Counted from the stretch's first letter, positions 28,798-38,923 are shown. The stretch is DNA of 64,000 nucleotides from Paenibacillus polymyxa (GCF_015710975.1 NZ_CP049783.1:3577501-3641500), one strand, 5' to 3'. The notes: a model not told the origin generated them from the sequence alone. Translations and numbers: made by a program.

Positions 28798-29718
28798 TTG
28801 TCACATCTAGATAAACAGCTTTATTCATTTGTCGATATTTCCAATAATATAGAAGGGTTTGAGATCGTTTCGACCCAATTTGGTCCTGATGGACGCGTGT
28901 ATATTTTGCTCATTGATAAAGTCCCAGAACGAGTGCGGGGGATGTTCACGCCTGCTTCTCTTAAAGAGAGACGTACTTACAAGGTACTCATTCTAGACGA
29001 TCACATTCAAGAGGTGTGTTTGGAGGGGCAGCAGTTCAACTATCATTATGTACAGCCGCTACAAGATTATTTGTTACTCGTCGGAGCACGATGCCATTAT
29101 TACGGACCTGATCAATACGATCTAAATGGTAAAATTATTGATTATGAAGGTCGTACTGTGAATGAACTACTGCTTGGAGACGGTATCCAGAGTGTTCAGG
29201 CTACAAAAGAAGGTACGATCTGGACCAGTTATTTTGATGAAGGTATATTCGGGAATTATGGTTGGAATGAGCCTGTGGGGTCCTCCGGCCTTGTCGCCTG
29301 GAATAAAGAGGGACACAAAATATATGAGAACCAAGCGGCAGACATTCATGATTGCTATGCTTTGAACGTGGTTAGCGAGCAGGAAATCTGGTTTTATTAC
29401 TATTCAGATTTTTCATTAGGACGTATTTCCGGTAGCGACCTTACGAATATTACGTTTATGAATCCGAGGATTTCCGGCTGCTCCGGGGTGGCTACAGATG
29501 GGTATCACTTTTTGTTCGACGGCGGGTATGGCAAGAATGGACAATATGTCTTGAAAAAGAATGTGAAGCCAGGCAACTTGAGCAAAGGACAACACATTTG
29601 CTTTTTAAATGACGATCAAGAGTTCCTTCAGCCGCACGAACAGGATTTCAGAAAAGACCGCCTGCTGCTCCGTGAAGGTTCTCTGCTGTATCAGGTGGCT
29701 GTTGAAGAGATAGCATAA
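28798..29718 (+). CDS. hypothetical protein, 306 aa
   Basis: TTG start at 28798 after AGAGGAGGAAC. Not recognised by family. Beta-rich with DIHDCYALNVVSEQEIWFYYY and SGVATDGYHFLFDGG, compatible with a propeller-like fold of uncertain ligand. No signal peptide. Monocistronic; a terminator starts at its stop codon. Confidence 0.75.
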   Translation: MSHLDKQLYSFVDISNNIEGFEIVSTQFGPDGRVYILLIDKVPERVRGMFTPASLKERRTYKVLILDDHIQEVCLEGQQFNYHYVQPLQDYLLLVGARCHYYGPDQYDLNGKIIDYEGRTVNELLLGDGIQSVQATKEGTIWTSYFDEGIFGNYGWNEPVGSSGLVAWNKEGHKIYENQAADIHDCYALNVVSEQEIWFYYYSDFSLGRISGSDLTNITFMNPRISGCSGVATDGYHFLFDGGYGKNGQYVLKKNVKPGNLSKGQHICFLNDDQEFLQPHEQDFRKDRLLLREGSLLYQVAVEEIA

Positions 29719-29745
29719 AAACCCACGTCAGACGTGGGTTTTTCC
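29717..29745. terminator. bidirectional terminator between convergent genes
   Basis: AAACCCACGTC and GACGTGGGTTT form an almost perfect palindrome with A and T runs on either side, between the converging unknown gene and the TerD-family gene. Confidence 0.85.
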
Positions 29746-29761
29746 TTAACACCAAAAATAC

Positions 29762-30331
29762 TTATTCATACGTTTTGACAAGCTCATTCAGGGAGGTAAT
29801 GGTGCTGCCTTCCCCAATAGCACCGAATTTCCATTCCCCTCCATAGCGGTATACTTCACCTACACGGATGCTACACATCCCTTTATAGTCCTCTGTCAAA
29901 TTGTATCGGAGAATCTCTTCATCTTGCGACGCATCCAATACTCGAATATAAGCATTGTTCACCATACTGAAATCCTTACGTCTACCAAAGCTGAAAAAAC
30001 GGAATATATTCACAATAAATACGACTCTATGCACTTCAGGTGGTAGTTGTTGAAGGGATACAGTAATGACTTCATCATCACCGGCACCATGTCCTGTCAA
30101 GTTGTCACCACTATGTACGACGGCCCCGCAAGGGCTATTTTTGTTTCCGAAATATACTAGATTTTTCGTCTGGGTTAGCTTGCCGTTCTCATTAAGAAGC
30201 AGCGCTGACGCATCAATATCCATGCTTCTACCCCTCATAGGGTCCCATCCAAGCCCTACTTTCAGCACGGATAAGTGTGGATTATTTTTGGTTAGGTCTA
30301 CCTTCTGTCCTTTAACTAGACTAATACTCAA
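29762..30331 (-). CDS. TerD-family calcium-binding stress protein
   Basis: 189 aa, TTG start at 30331 with GGGAGG 8 bases upstream. Begins ISLVKGQKVDLTK and continues LGWDPMRG..DIDASALLL, VYFGNK and GDNLTGHGAGDDE, the Ca-binding TerD repeats. Members protect against tellurite, phage or envelope stress. It stands alone here instead of within a full ter operon. Confidence 0.92.
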   Translation of the reverse strand: MSISLVKGQKVDLTKNNPHLSVLKVGLGWDPMRGRSMDIDASALLLNENGKLTQTKNLVYFGNKNSPCGAVVHSGDNLTGHGAGDDEVITVSLQQLPPEVHRVVFIVNIFRFFSFGRRKDFSMVNNAYIRVLDASQDEEILRYNLTEDYKGMCSIRVGEVYRYGGEWKFGAIGEGSTITSLNELVKTYE

Positions 30332-30518
30332 CGTTATGCCTCCCTATCATTATTTTTGTTCTACTCTGAAATTGTAGCATATATATAGAAGGATATAATC
30401 TATTCGTAACTTCACAGATTTTTTTCCGTATAAAGATAAAAACATGATCCAAATTCGTTCGCTCAGGGAGAAATGCAACCATGTTTAAACAAAATGAGAA
30501 GTTGAGGTAATGCATCAT

Positions 30519-32897
30519 ATGAATGAAAAATTTCGAGCCGATACAGGATACCAGCTGGCTGAGCAGAAGGCGCTCCAGTATTTTGCATCACTCTATAATC
30601 AGGTCAAGGATAAGACTTATGTGACTTCTCTTACAGAAGATATCCATATATGGAAAAGGAATCATATCCGTCCTTCTTCATGGTTATCCTTCATTTCGCG
30701 GAATAAGAGAAAGCCGGATACTCGGGATTATGACAGATACATTCAATGGCTGAGTTACACAGGCAAATTGGATGATTATCTGAAGCGAAGTGTCTCTTAT
30801 ATTTACATGAGGGATCTAGGCAAGGCTCTAGATTCTGCGAACACACAGACCCGGATTCAGCGCGTTATTGCTGACGTGAAAAGATATTTGCTTCAACCCA
30901 CCCGTGCTAATAGAAGAAATCAACCGGAGTTTATGAATATAGCCAGGGTGTATCGGTGGTCTCAAAAGGAAGGGATCGAAGCCACTGTAATCTGGCTAAT
31001 CAACAAGCTTAACTCTGTATCTTCTCATATTCCCGAGGAAATGGATGCAGAGCACGCCCAGCGCAAACTGATTAAAATCATCATTGGAGTTATTCTGCAT
31101 GTGATGGAAGAAATGGACGAAGCCGTGTCACCTGTTGAGCGTTCGCGCAGACTGGATGAAGCGATTAGGCTTGGGTATTCCTATGGGTTGACTTATCCTT
31201 TTATTGATGATCTTCTCGATTCTCAGCTGTTGACCATTCAGGAGAAAGAGCAATACTCCCATATGATACGTAACGCGCTTCTTACCGGATCTGTGCCAGA
31301 GCTGGGCGACTGGACCGGTGAGCATATGAATTTCATTTGCTATATCCATTCGGAGCTCTCGGATGCTTTTGAGTATATTAAGGCACATCAGCGGCCAGAC
31401 ACACAGCAAACCTTTTTCGAGCAGTCCTACGTTTTCTTTCATTCTCAAGATATCGACCGGGATAAGAATCTAGCGCGAACTCATTACACCAATGAAGAAC
31501 TGTATATACCCGTGATTTTAAAATCTGCTTCTTCCCGCTTGATTGTCCGTTCCGTGATTAGTGCTCCTGAGGATGAAGGGTTTGAGCAACGAACATTCTT
31601 TTATGGTATCTATAACCAGCTTGCTGATGATTTTGCGGATATGGCTGACGATATGAGAGACGGTGCAGTAACACCCTATACCTATTATTTAAAATATCAT
31701 CATCAAAGATCGGATTTGATCAATCCCTTCGAGCTATACTGGGCGGTCATTTCTAATTTGATCCATAACGTGTATGACTCGGATGCTATGGCTCGCGAGG
31801 TAATACTGGACCGTGCAATAAATGGACTCAAACGTTATAAAGAACGGGTAGGTGCAGAAAAGTACAATGAGATAATGGAGATTTTTGCATCCGGGAATCC
31901 TGAATTCAATCGTCTCGTTCAGAAAATGGTAGGCAAAGCAGAGGATGTAGATTTCTTCGATAAGCTGCTTCGGGACCAGATGATTACCCATCTGAAAAAC
32001 GATTCGAGGGAAAAGGAAGACTTTATGAATACGGTCAAAACAGTCCGTGATCAGATTAACAACCAATTGAAAATTACCAAACCTCCTGGGATCGAGGTCA
32101 TGAAAGAACAGCTTATTGATGCTGCAAATTATAGTCTTGAGGGGGATGGGAAAAGGATACGACCTATTTTGACTTGGGTCATGGGCGTAAATGAATATGG
32201 ATTAGACGCTTCGGCAATCGTACCTCTTCTGCGATCACTGGAATATATGCATACAGCCTCCCTGATTTTTGATGATTTGCCTTCCCAGGATAACGCTTCT
32301 ACCCGTAGAGGGCGTCAGACATTACATCAGGTGCACAATAGCGCTACTGCGGAATTAACCGGACTATATCTGATCCAGAAGGCCATCGGGGAGCAAGCAT
32401 CACTGAGTCAGTTCAACGCTGAGACTGTGCTTGCCTTGATCCAATACTCGGCCCGTAAGGCAGAGGATATGTGTATGGGTCAGGCGATGGATCTGGATTC
32501 CAAAGGAAAGGCTTTGACCTTGGAGCAGCTGAATATGATGTGCTTTTACAAAACAGGAGTGGCGTTCGAGGCTTGTCTCGTTATGCCAGCCATGCTTGCA
32601 CAGACCGAGGAATCAGAGATTGCTGCTTTGCAGAAATTCGCCCATCATATGGGGATTGCTTTTCAGATCAAAGATGATTTGCTTGATGTGGAAGGAGATA
32701 CGCTCTTACTTGGAAAACCTGTGGGTCAGGATTCGGATAACAATAATTCGAATTTTGTGTCCATCCTTGGTTACGAAGGTGCCAGTAAAGAGATGTGGGA
32801 GCACTACTGTCTTGCCATGGAAGCATTAAAAGAGGTGCCCCGCAATATCTCTTTTTTGAAGCATCTGATGAATTATATTGTGAACCGGGATCGTTAA
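30519..32897 (+). CDS. two-domain polyprenyl synthetase / terpene-synthase-like protein
   Basis: 792 aa from ATG 30519 (an ATG 9 bases earlier is too close to the GAGG). Residues about 500-792 are a trans-isoprenyl diphosphate synthase: GDGKRIRPIL, first Asp motif DDLPSQD from Asp585, RRGRQTLHQ, and second motif KDDLLD from Asp719. The first ~490 residues are mostly helical with their own Asp-rich stretches (YPFIDDLLDS; DDFADMADDMRD from Asp370), consistent with a second class-I terpenoid-fold domain. Typical synthases are about 300 aa. Possibly makes and then cyclises a prenyl diphosphate; related to large Bacillus terpene synthases by architecture (inferred). Confidence 0.8.
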   Translation: MNEKFRADTGYQLAEQKALQYFASLYNQVKDKTYVTSLTEDIHIWKRNHIRPSSWLSFISRNKRKPDTRDYDRYIQWLSYTGKLDDYLKRSVSYIYMRDLGKALDSANTQTRIQRVIADVKRYLLQPTRANRRNQPEFMNIARVYRWSQKEGIEATVIWLINKLNSVSSHIPEEMDAEHAQRKLIKIIIGVILHVMEEMDEAVSPVERSRRLDEAIRLGYSYGLTYPFIDDLLDSQLLTIQEKEQYSHMIRNALLTGSVPELGDWTGEHMNFICYIHSELSDAFEYIKAHQRPDTQQTFFEQSYVFFHSQDIDRDKNLARTHYTNEELYIPVILKSASSRLIVRSVISAPEDEGFEQRTFFYGIYNQLADDFADMADDMRDGAVTPYTYYLKYHHQRSDLINPFELYWAVISNLIHNVYDSDAMAREVILDRAINGLKRYKERVGAEKYNEIMEIFASGNPEFNRLVQKMVGKAEDVDFFDKLLRDQMITHLKNDSREKEDFMNTVKTVRDQINNQLKITKPPGIEVMKEQLIDAANYSLEGDGKRIRPILTWVMGVNEYGLDASAIVPLLRSLEYMHTASLIFDDLPSQDNASTRRGRQTLHQVHNSATAELTGLYLIQKAIGEQASLSQFNAETVLALIQYSARKAEDMCMGQAMDLDSKGKALTLEQLNMMCFYKTGVAFEACLVMPAMLAQTEESEIAALQKFAHHMGIAFQIKDDLLDVEGDTLLLGKPVGQDSDNNNSNFVSILGYEGASKEMWEHYCLAMEALKEVPRNISFLKHLMNYIVNRDR

Positions 32898-33032
32898 AAA
32901 GAATTGTGCCCCAGATATGTCTGAATAAACAAGCAAAGATGTGAATATCTGGTGACTTCAGTACCGTATTTTGTCCGTTACGGCGCGTTCTCCCTTATAA
33001 TGATTTAAAACGGACAAGGAGATGAACTCCAG

Positions 33033-33572
33033 ATGAAAAAAGGAATCTTGGTCGCTTCAGGGTTGGTTGTTGCGGCATTGGGGACGTACCTGATTGCAGG
33101 AAATATGCAGAAAGAAGGAACGAACAAGATCGAGACAACCGATATCAAGCAATTGGTGCATGATTTCAGCGCAGGCAAGGGAACAGGTCAATCCGCTTCC
33201 ATTAATTCCAGTCAGTTGATGGTCACAGGGGACAATACCCAACCCATAACTTATGATTTGCCTGACAACGAGTTTTTTGTTTCGATTGCGCCATATGTAG
33301 AAGAGACCCACCCTTGTGCAACTCATAGTCTAACCGGCTGCCAAGGCGAAATAAAAAATGGAGAATTCAATGTGACCGTTCACGACTCCGAAGGGAATAT
33401 CATCATGGAGAATGCTGCCATGAAATCACAACCCAATGGTTTTATTGATCTATGGCTACCGAGGGATAAAACCTACCGCATTAGCGTGAATCATGAAGGT
33501 AAAACGGCCAAAACGGAATTCTCTACATATGAGAAAAACGATACATGTATCACAACGATGCAGCTAAGCTAA
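33033..33572 (+). CDS. cueP: CueP-family copper-binding protein
   Basis: 179 aa from ATG 33033, RBS AAGGAGATG. N-terminal hydrophobic signal/anchor (GILVASGLVVAALGTYLIAG). The CueP core is intact: FFVSIAPYVEETHPCATHSLTGCQGE and the C-terminal DTCITT give three conserved Cys plus His used in copper handling outside the membrane. Its own promoter region lies in the 135-base gap upstream. Confidence 0.9.
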   Translation: MKKGILVASGLVVAALGTYLIAGNMQKEGTNKIETTDIKQLVHDFSAGKGTGQSASINSSQLMVTGDNTQPITYDLPDNEFFVSIAPYVEETHPCATHSLTGCQGEIKNGEFNVTVHDSEGNIIMENAAMKSQPNGFIDLWLPRDKTYRISVNHEGKTAKTEFSTYEKNDTCITTMQLS

Positions 33573-33655
33573 CGACAGAGAATAATGGGGGTGAGCTTAC
33601 AGATCGCTCGAACGCTTTAAGTCTGCAACACCTCGCGTGTTCATAGCTTTTTTTA

Positions 33656-33686
33656 GAAAAGAGCCTGCGTCTGACGGAGGCTCTTT
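33656..33686 (+). terminator. terminator downstream of cueP
   Basis: AAAGAGCCTGCGTC and GACGGAGGCTCTTT pair with a TG-containing mini-loop and one bulge; a short T-rich stretch follows. Confidence 0.65.
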
Positions 33687-33857
33687 GTGCTGCCCTAATC
33701 TTTTGCTGGAGTTACTGAACGGGTTGGGAGGAAATCTATGAGGAATCAGATAGCAAAACTTTAAATTGTGTATACTAAAAACCTATTAAAATAGCTGCAA
33801 ACTTCCGACATATTATCTAAGAGCTTTTCGCTCAATATTCCTTGGGGAGATGGCAGC

Positions 33858-35921
33858 ATGTCACAAAATATGAAGAAGCGCGTATTCAGATCATCCAGTA
33901 TCGCCAACACATTGGCCATGGTCTTGTTAGTTATTATCGTTGTCGTCTTTGCAACCTTGGGGACGTTCATGTATGCGAGCACGCAAAGTATGCTTGTCAA
34001 GCAGCAAGAGGCCATGCTCCAGACCAAGACGCAGGCCACCGTCAGTCAATTTGATGCGTTATTTAAGGAAAAGGGCTCGCTGGTCAAACAAATGTCAACC
34101 AACACTTTATTTAGACAATATATAGAAACCACCGAATCAGCAGAGATGGCGAAAACTTCTCCATATGCTGCGGAAACAGTAGCAACTCTAGCAGCCATTG
34201 TAAAGGAAGAGCCATCTTTTGCCGACGCCTGGATTGCAGGAATACATGGCAAAGGCTTCTTTCTTCAGAATGATGGTGCTGCTTCCAAACCGGATTTCGA
34301 TATCCATTCGCGTCCGTACTTCAAGCCGGCTGTTGAGGCAGACGGTTTGTACTACTCAGAACCCTATAAAGACGTCAATACGGGGAGTGTCGTCATGGGC
34401 ATTTTCTATCCGATCAAAGATAGCAGCAACCAATTAATCGGCTTTGCAGCTGTAGATATTGCCTTCAAAGACATCCCTGCCGTTATGCAAAGCTATTCGC
34501 TTGGAAGCACAGGTTATTCGATTCTTGCGTCCAAAACAGGTGATATTTTGTATCACCCTGATCAAAATAAAGTGCTGAAAGAAAAGATTAACGAAAGCAC
34601 AGGTGATCTTGGCGAGATCGGTAAGAAAATGATTGCTGGTGAGTCTGGAGTGCAGCTAATTAATGATAACGGCGAACGTCGTTACATTGGGTATGCAACC
34701 AGTAAAGATACGGGGTGGTCCGTAGGCTTAACCATCTCTGAACAAGAGGCGCTCTCAGAATTAAGAAGCTTTACCTGGATTACGATTGGCGGTTTTGCCG
34801 CAGCCACCATCCTGCTGGTTGTAATTTGTTATATAACGCTCCGTTATCTGTTGAGATCCATTCCGAAATTGCTCGCCAAAATCAAGCTAATTGAAAATGG
34901 AGATTTGACCGTTCCGTTTGATACGAATTCCCATAACGAAATCGGGCAAATTTCTCAAGGGGTTTACAATATGGTTCAAAAAATTCAAGGTATGCTCCAA
35001 ATGGTGGGCGGCTCAGCTCAAGTGTTAAATCAGTCTTCTCATGATTTGCAATCCATTTCTTCCAGAACCGCAATTACGATGAACGACACTGCGACAGCAA
35101 TTAATGAAATTGCCAATGCAACGAATTATCAATCCATCGAGACGGATAACATTTTACAAAAAACCGGTGCCTTATCCGGCCAAATTGACGAAATTGCCAA
35201 TGATGCCAAAACCATCGAAACGATGGTGCAAACCTCTGCCGAACAAAGCGGACAAGGGCTTGCAGTAGTAGATCAGCTATCCAAATGGGCGGAAGAAAAT
35301 CATAACTCCACACAAGCGATGTCGGCTATCATTCAGGATATCGATCTGAGCCGTCATGAGATTTCGGGCATCGTGGATACGGTCAACCAAATTGCAACGC
35401 AGACCAACCTGTTGGCGCTCAATGCTTCCATTGAAGCTGCGCGTGCAGGAGAACAGGGCAAAGGGTTTGCCGTGGTTGCCGGGGAGGTTCGCAAGCTGGC
35501 TGAGCAGACGGCACTGGCGACACAGGAAATCTACAAGAAGGTCCGCGTCATCGAAGAAAAAACTAGCGTATCGGTTGAGCATACCGTTCACGGTCTGAAA
35601 ATCGCAGAAGAAAATGCGAGATCGGTGGAGGACACGAAGCAAGTGTTCTTTAGTATTAACAAGGATTTGGAAGATTTGAAATTACGAATGATCCAGATCA
35701 GCACCAACACCTCCAAAGTCCACAAGCACAAAGATGAGATTTTACAGGCGTTGGAAATCATCTCTTCCACCACAGAAGAGAACTCCGCTTCAACCGAAGA
35801 GGTTAGCGCCAGCACGCAGGAACAATTGGAGAGCTTCGAACAGGTTGCTGAACTATCCAAACAATTAAACCAATTGTCCACTAAGCTTCAAGACGAATTA
35901 AAACAGTTTAAGGTTGAGTAA
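33858..35921 (+). CDS. methyl-accepting chemotaxis protein (dCache sensor)
   Basis: 687 aa from ATG 33858, RBS GGGGAGA. Transmembrane segments at about 18-40 and 298-322 enclose a double-Cache domain ([46 protein letters not shown]). HAMP follows and then the signalling hairpin with [20 protein letters not shown]. Cache receptors bind amino acids, organic acids or amines. A terminator lies downstream. Confidence 0.94.
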   Translation: MSQNMKKRVFRSSSIANTLAMVLLVIIVVVFATLGTFMYASTQSMLVKQQEAMLQTKTQATVSQFDALFKEKGSLVKQMSTNTLFRQYIETTESAEMAKTSPYAAETVATLAAIVKEEPSFADAWIAGIHGKGFFLQNDGAASKPDFDIHSRPYFKPAVEADGLYYSEPYKDVNTGSVVMGIFYPIKDSSNQLIGFAAVDIAFKDIPAVMQSYSLGSTGYSILASKTGDILYHPDQNKVLKEKINESTGDLGEIGKKMIAGESGVQLINDNGERRYIGYATSKDTGWSVGLTISEQEALSELRSFTWITIGGFAAATILLVVICYITLRYLLRSIPKLLAKIKLIENGDLTVPFDTNSHNEIGQISQGVYNMVQKIQGMLQMVGGSAQVLNQSSHDLQSISSRTAITMNDTATAINEIANATNYQSIETDNILQKTGALSGQIDEIANDAKTIETMVQTSAEQSGQGLAVVDQLSKWAEENHNSTQAMSAIIQDIDLSRHEISGIVDTVNQIATQTNLLALNASIEAARAGEQGKGFAVVAGEVRKLAEQTALATQEIYKKVRVIEEKTSVSVEHTVHGLKIAEENARSVEDTKQVFFSINKDLEDLKLRMIQISTNTSKVHKHKDEILQALEIISSTTEENSASTEEVSASTQEQLESFEQVAELSKQLNQLSTKLQDELKQFKVE

Positions 35922-36042
35922 CATGGTAGGTGGCGGCGATGCTATGGGATGATGTGACGGAGGAACTGGACAAATAAAGGTAGAGCATTTTATGATAATA
36001 TAAATTGGACTTAATGATCAATAATTCACTCTGAAAGAATCA

Positions 36043-36082
36043 GGGACTTAAGATGAATATCCATCTTAAGTCCCTTTTTTTG
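36043..36082 (+). terminator. terminator between chemoreceptor and recombinase genes
   Basis: GGGACTTAAGATG and CATCTTAAGTCCC form a perfect 13-bp stem followed by TTTTTTT. It marks the left boundary of the integron-like region. Confidence 0.88.
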
Positions 36083-36138
36083 TGTAAAATTAGATTTCCA
36101 ATTTTTTGAACGGCTGATATACTAAGGAGGCAAGTGAG

Positions 36139-37071
36139 ATGAAGATAAACCTACTTTATCGGGATAAAAAAACGATCGGCGGGACGCGTAGGCTGATGCG
36201 GTTCCCTTTTCTACGGAACGAGGTGAATGGAACCCGGATCAGTGGCAAGAAATGCGCGATGCATTGGTGGCAAGGGGCTACAGCAGCAAGACGATTAAAG
36301 CATACATATCGCAAACGGAACGCTTTTTTGCAAGATTGCAAGGGACCGAAGCAAGCACAAATGATGCGACGGTGCAAAAATACGCGTCGGCGCTGCTCGA
36401 AAAAGGCCTTTCGCACGCTTATGTTAACCAAGCGATCAGCGCACTGAAATTTTACTTTCGCCATGTGCTAAAGCAGCCCAAATCCGCCGCCTATGTTCGT
36501 CCGAAAAAGGAGAGTAAACTGCCAGATGTGCTGTCCCTGAATGAGGTTATGCGTCTGTTGAAAGCAGTGAAAAATCTAAAGCATAAGGCTATTCTGTACC
36601 TGACGTATACATCCGGGCTACGGGTAAGCGAAGTGGTGAGGTTACGTCTTGAAGACTGCGACCGTGAACGGAAATTACTGAAAGTTCGTCATGGAAAGGG
36701 CAGGAAGGATCGGCAAACGCTGCTATCCGAAGCGGCTTTTGGCGGTGGTCGAGCAGTATATAGGGGTGGAGCGGCCAGAAGACTGGCTGTTTCCAAGGCA
36801 GAGGGAAGGCCGCCACCTGACGGAACGTTCAGCGCAGAAAGTGTTTGAAAAAGCGCTGGCTGAAGCGGGCATTCGCAAACAGGTGAGTATCCATTCGCTA
36901 AGGCATTCTTTTGCGACCCACTTGCTGGAGAATGGGATTGATCTTCGCTATATTCAGGAACTGCTAGGGCATCAGAGTGTGCGAACGACGGAGCGGTATA
37001 CACATGTGAGCAGACGGGACATTGGGCGGATTAAAAGTCCGTTGGATCGGATGAGCGGGCTGGAGGATTGA
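36139..37071 (+). pseudogene. tyrosine recombinase (XerA/IntI-like), interrupted by two frameshifts
   Basis: A strong RBS (AAGGAGG) precedes ATG 36139, reading MKINLLYRDKK. Homology continues in another frame from about 36192 (ADAVPFSTERG..NPDQWQEMRDALVARG) and again in a third from about 36733, giving a virtual protein of about 310 aa. Catalytic residues are all present: Arg in TSGLRVSEV, Lys in [24 protein letters not shown] and Tyr in TTERYTHVS. The end, [11 protein letters not shown], resembles IntI and XerA tails. The extra ~20-35 residue block that IntI proteins carry between the Lys and HxxR motifs is absent. It reads in the same direction as the cassettes, unlike standard integrons. 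Indels could be real or sequencing errors. Confidence 0.85.
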
Positions 37072-37176
37072 AACGCAGAAAGTGCGGGAATAAGGAGAAA
37101 AGTGCAGGATTTACGAAGTTCGTGAATATGACGAAGAGAGCATTCTTTCGAAAGTGCGTAAATAATACGTTATGAG
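37072..37176 (+). other. candidate attI site and array leader
   Basis: Between the recombinase stop and the first cassette. It ends in a core site GTTATGAG (37169-37176), cut expected after G37169. Two near-identical direct repeats, GAAAGTGCGGGAATAA (37078-37093) and GAAAGTGCGTAAATAA (37150-37165), plus a weaker third (37097-37110), could be recombinase-binding repeats like DR1/DR2 of attI1. It has no R''/L'' partner, as expected for attI and not attC. Confidence 0.6.
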
Positions 37177-37202
37177 AAATCAAATTAAAGGGGAAACCAA
37201 GA

Positions 37203-38102
37203 GTGGGAAAAAAACTAACTATATTTCTTGTGGATGGATCAGAAACAGGACCTAGAACAATTGAAATCGGTAATTGGTCAGGTAAGGCTTTATATTCACA
37301 GCGTTCTTCTTTGCCTAAAATCATAGAGCGACCCGAATTTAATAGACCAGGAGTCTATATTCTAAAATCTTTACCTAACAACGACAACTATAATGAACGC
37401 ATATACATAGGTGAAGCAGAGAATCTTAAAAAGAGATTAAAGCAACACTTAGCGGATTCAGAAAAGGATTTTATCGAATTTGTAGCCTTTATAAGCAAGG
37501 ATGAAATGCTTACTAAATCTCATATCAAGTATTTAGAATCTCGAATTATTTCTTTGTCTAAGGATGCGAAAACAGCCGAAATTGATAATGCTGTACAGCC
37601 TGAGTTAACAACTCTCCCTGAAGCTGATATTTCAGATATGGAATACTTTTTAGAGCAGATGAAGTTGATTTTTCCAGTAGTTAATTTTATGTTCTTGGTT
37701 CCTTCTACCCTTAAACAATCAAATGATAATATAATTTCATCACCTCAGGTTAGTAGTGATATCATATACACGCTAAAAAGCAAAAGAGCTTCTGCTAAAT
37801 TGATAGAAACTGAAAAAGGCTACGTAGTTCTATCTGGATCTCAAAGCTGTAAACAGACGTCAAGTTCAATTTCCGAGGGATGGATCAAGCAGAGAAACAA
37901 ATTGATAGAAACTGGAGTTCTGATTGATGGCGGGGAATTTTATATATTTAATGAGAATGCGATTTTCTCCAGTATCAGTGCAGCGACTGCTGTAGTATTA
38001 GGCCGTCAAGCAGCAGGCCCTGTAGAGTGGATAGATGTTAACGGAAGAACGTTTAAGCAAAATCAAGAAAAGAAATTTGAAAGTGAAAGCAATGAAGAGT
38101 AA
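37203..38102 (+). CDS. cassette 1: GIY-YIG nuclease-like protein with DUF4357-type C-terminus
   Basis: 299 aa, GTG start at 37203 about 9 bases after AAAGGGG. GIY-YIG motifs: GVYILKSL then RIYIGEAENLKKRLKQHL, followed by a Glu in HIKYLESRI at the expected catalytic position. The C-terminal ~90 residues (KRASAKLIETEKGYVVLSGS...) look like DUF4357, often attached to such nucleases in mobile elements. The first cassette, so nearest to any attI-borne promoter. Confidence 0.85.
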   Translation: MGKKLTIFLVDGSETGPRTIEIGNWSGKALYSQRSSLPKIIERPEFNRPGVYILKSLPNNDNYNERIYIGEAENLKKRLKQHLADSEKDFIEFVAFISKDEMLTKSHIKYLESRIISLSKDAKTAEIDNAVQPELTTLPEADISDMEYFLEQMKLIFPVVNFMFLVPSTLKQSNDNIISSPQVSSDIIYTLKSKRASAKLIETEKGYVVLSGSQSCKQTSSSISEGWIKQRNKLIETGVLIDGGEFYIFNENAIFSSISAATAVVLGRQAAGPVEWIDVNGRTFKQNQEKKFESESNEE

Positions 38103-38110
38103 TTTGACAT

Positions 38111-38228
38111 CTCATAACATACATATTCAAGCAGCGGCTCCGATGGAGCCTTGGTCTGCTGGAGGAATTCGAGAAGGAATTTCAGCAGACAACCTCTTCG
38201 GGGTTCATGAATACAGAAACGTTATCAG
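38111..38228 (+). repeat. attC1
   Basis: R'' CTCATAAC (38111-38118), R' GTTATCAG (38221-38228), 118 bp. L boxes TATTCA/TGAATA. Three internal hairpins A-B-C. R'' complements the start of cassette 1. Confidence 0.85.
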
Positions 38229-38253
38229 AAATCAGCGTGAAGTGGGTGAATAA

Positions 38254-38721
38254 ATGAATAGAGGCATAAGTTTTGAAATTCCAAATTCTTATGGAAACCA
38301 TCTTGGAGAGATTTTAAAGCCAATAGATATAACTACTTTCAGTTGGTTTATTGGTGGAGAAGAGTCATATTTTATTGTTGATGATACTTTAGGGGGTAGT
38401 CTCTTTCCAGACATGGTTACTGGAATGGATGGAGAAGATCTTAAAAAGATTATTGATTACAACAAGTACTACTTAATATTTGCGAATTTAAAGGCGTATC
38501 CAAAAGGAGCAAATATAATAGATGTAATGTCATATGAAGAATATATTGCGAGTGAGTGTCAGATTATTCTTCTTGTGATTGATAGCGTGTACATAACAGT
38601 TTACTGCAAAGACTTTGAAAAACTTGAGGACTTATATGATCACATAAAGAGAAAGGGATATAAATCTCTGGAATATATAACTGATGAAAATGATACAAGG
38701 ACAAGACTATCAGTTTGGTGA
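38254..38721 (+). CDS. cassette 2: DUF2691-like protein
   Basis: 155 aa from ATG 38254. Starts MNRGISFEIPNSYGNHLGEILKPIDI..FSWFIGGEESY, which resembles DUF2691, a small Bacillus family of unknown function. Soluble alpha/beta. The gene starts 32 bases after the recombination point, typical of cassette genes here. Confidence 0.65.
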   Translation: MNRGISFEIPNSYGNHLGEILKPIDITTFSWFIGGEESYFIVDDTLGGSLFPDMVTGMDGEDLKKIIDYNKYYLIFANLKAYPKGANIIDVMSYEEYIASECQIILLVIDSVYITVYCKDFEKLEDLYDHIKRKGYKSLEYITDENDTRTRLSVW

Positions 38722-38772
38722 TTAAAAACAAAAAAATGATTGTTGTAAGTAATTCAAGGAAGACGCTGAAAT

Positions 38773-38890
38773 CGGATAACATAATATTCAAGCTGCGGCT
38801 CTAATGGAGCCTTGGTCTGCGGAATGAATTTCGGAGAGGCATTTCAGCAGACAACCCCGTTGGGGTTCATGAATATAGAAACGTTATACG
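38773..38890 (+). repeat. attC2
   Basis: R'' CGGATAAC, R' GTTATACG (38883-38890), 118 bp, A-B-C type. R'' differs by one base from the complement of the cassette 2 start (TTATCAG). Confidence 0.8.
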
Positions 38891-38923
38891 ACAGAATCAA
38901 AATGAAAAAGAGCCAGAAGGCTC

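Noticed and set aside
36252..36848. Recombinase as two separate intact genes
   Set aside because: Neither frame holds all catalytic residues, neither internal ATG has an RBS, and conserved sequence passes from one frame to the next without gap.
36139..37071. Calling the recombinase a canonical IntI
   Set aside because: The IntI-specific insertion between the Lys and HxxR motifs is missing and the orientation is reversed; XerA/IntI-like is as far as the sequence allows.
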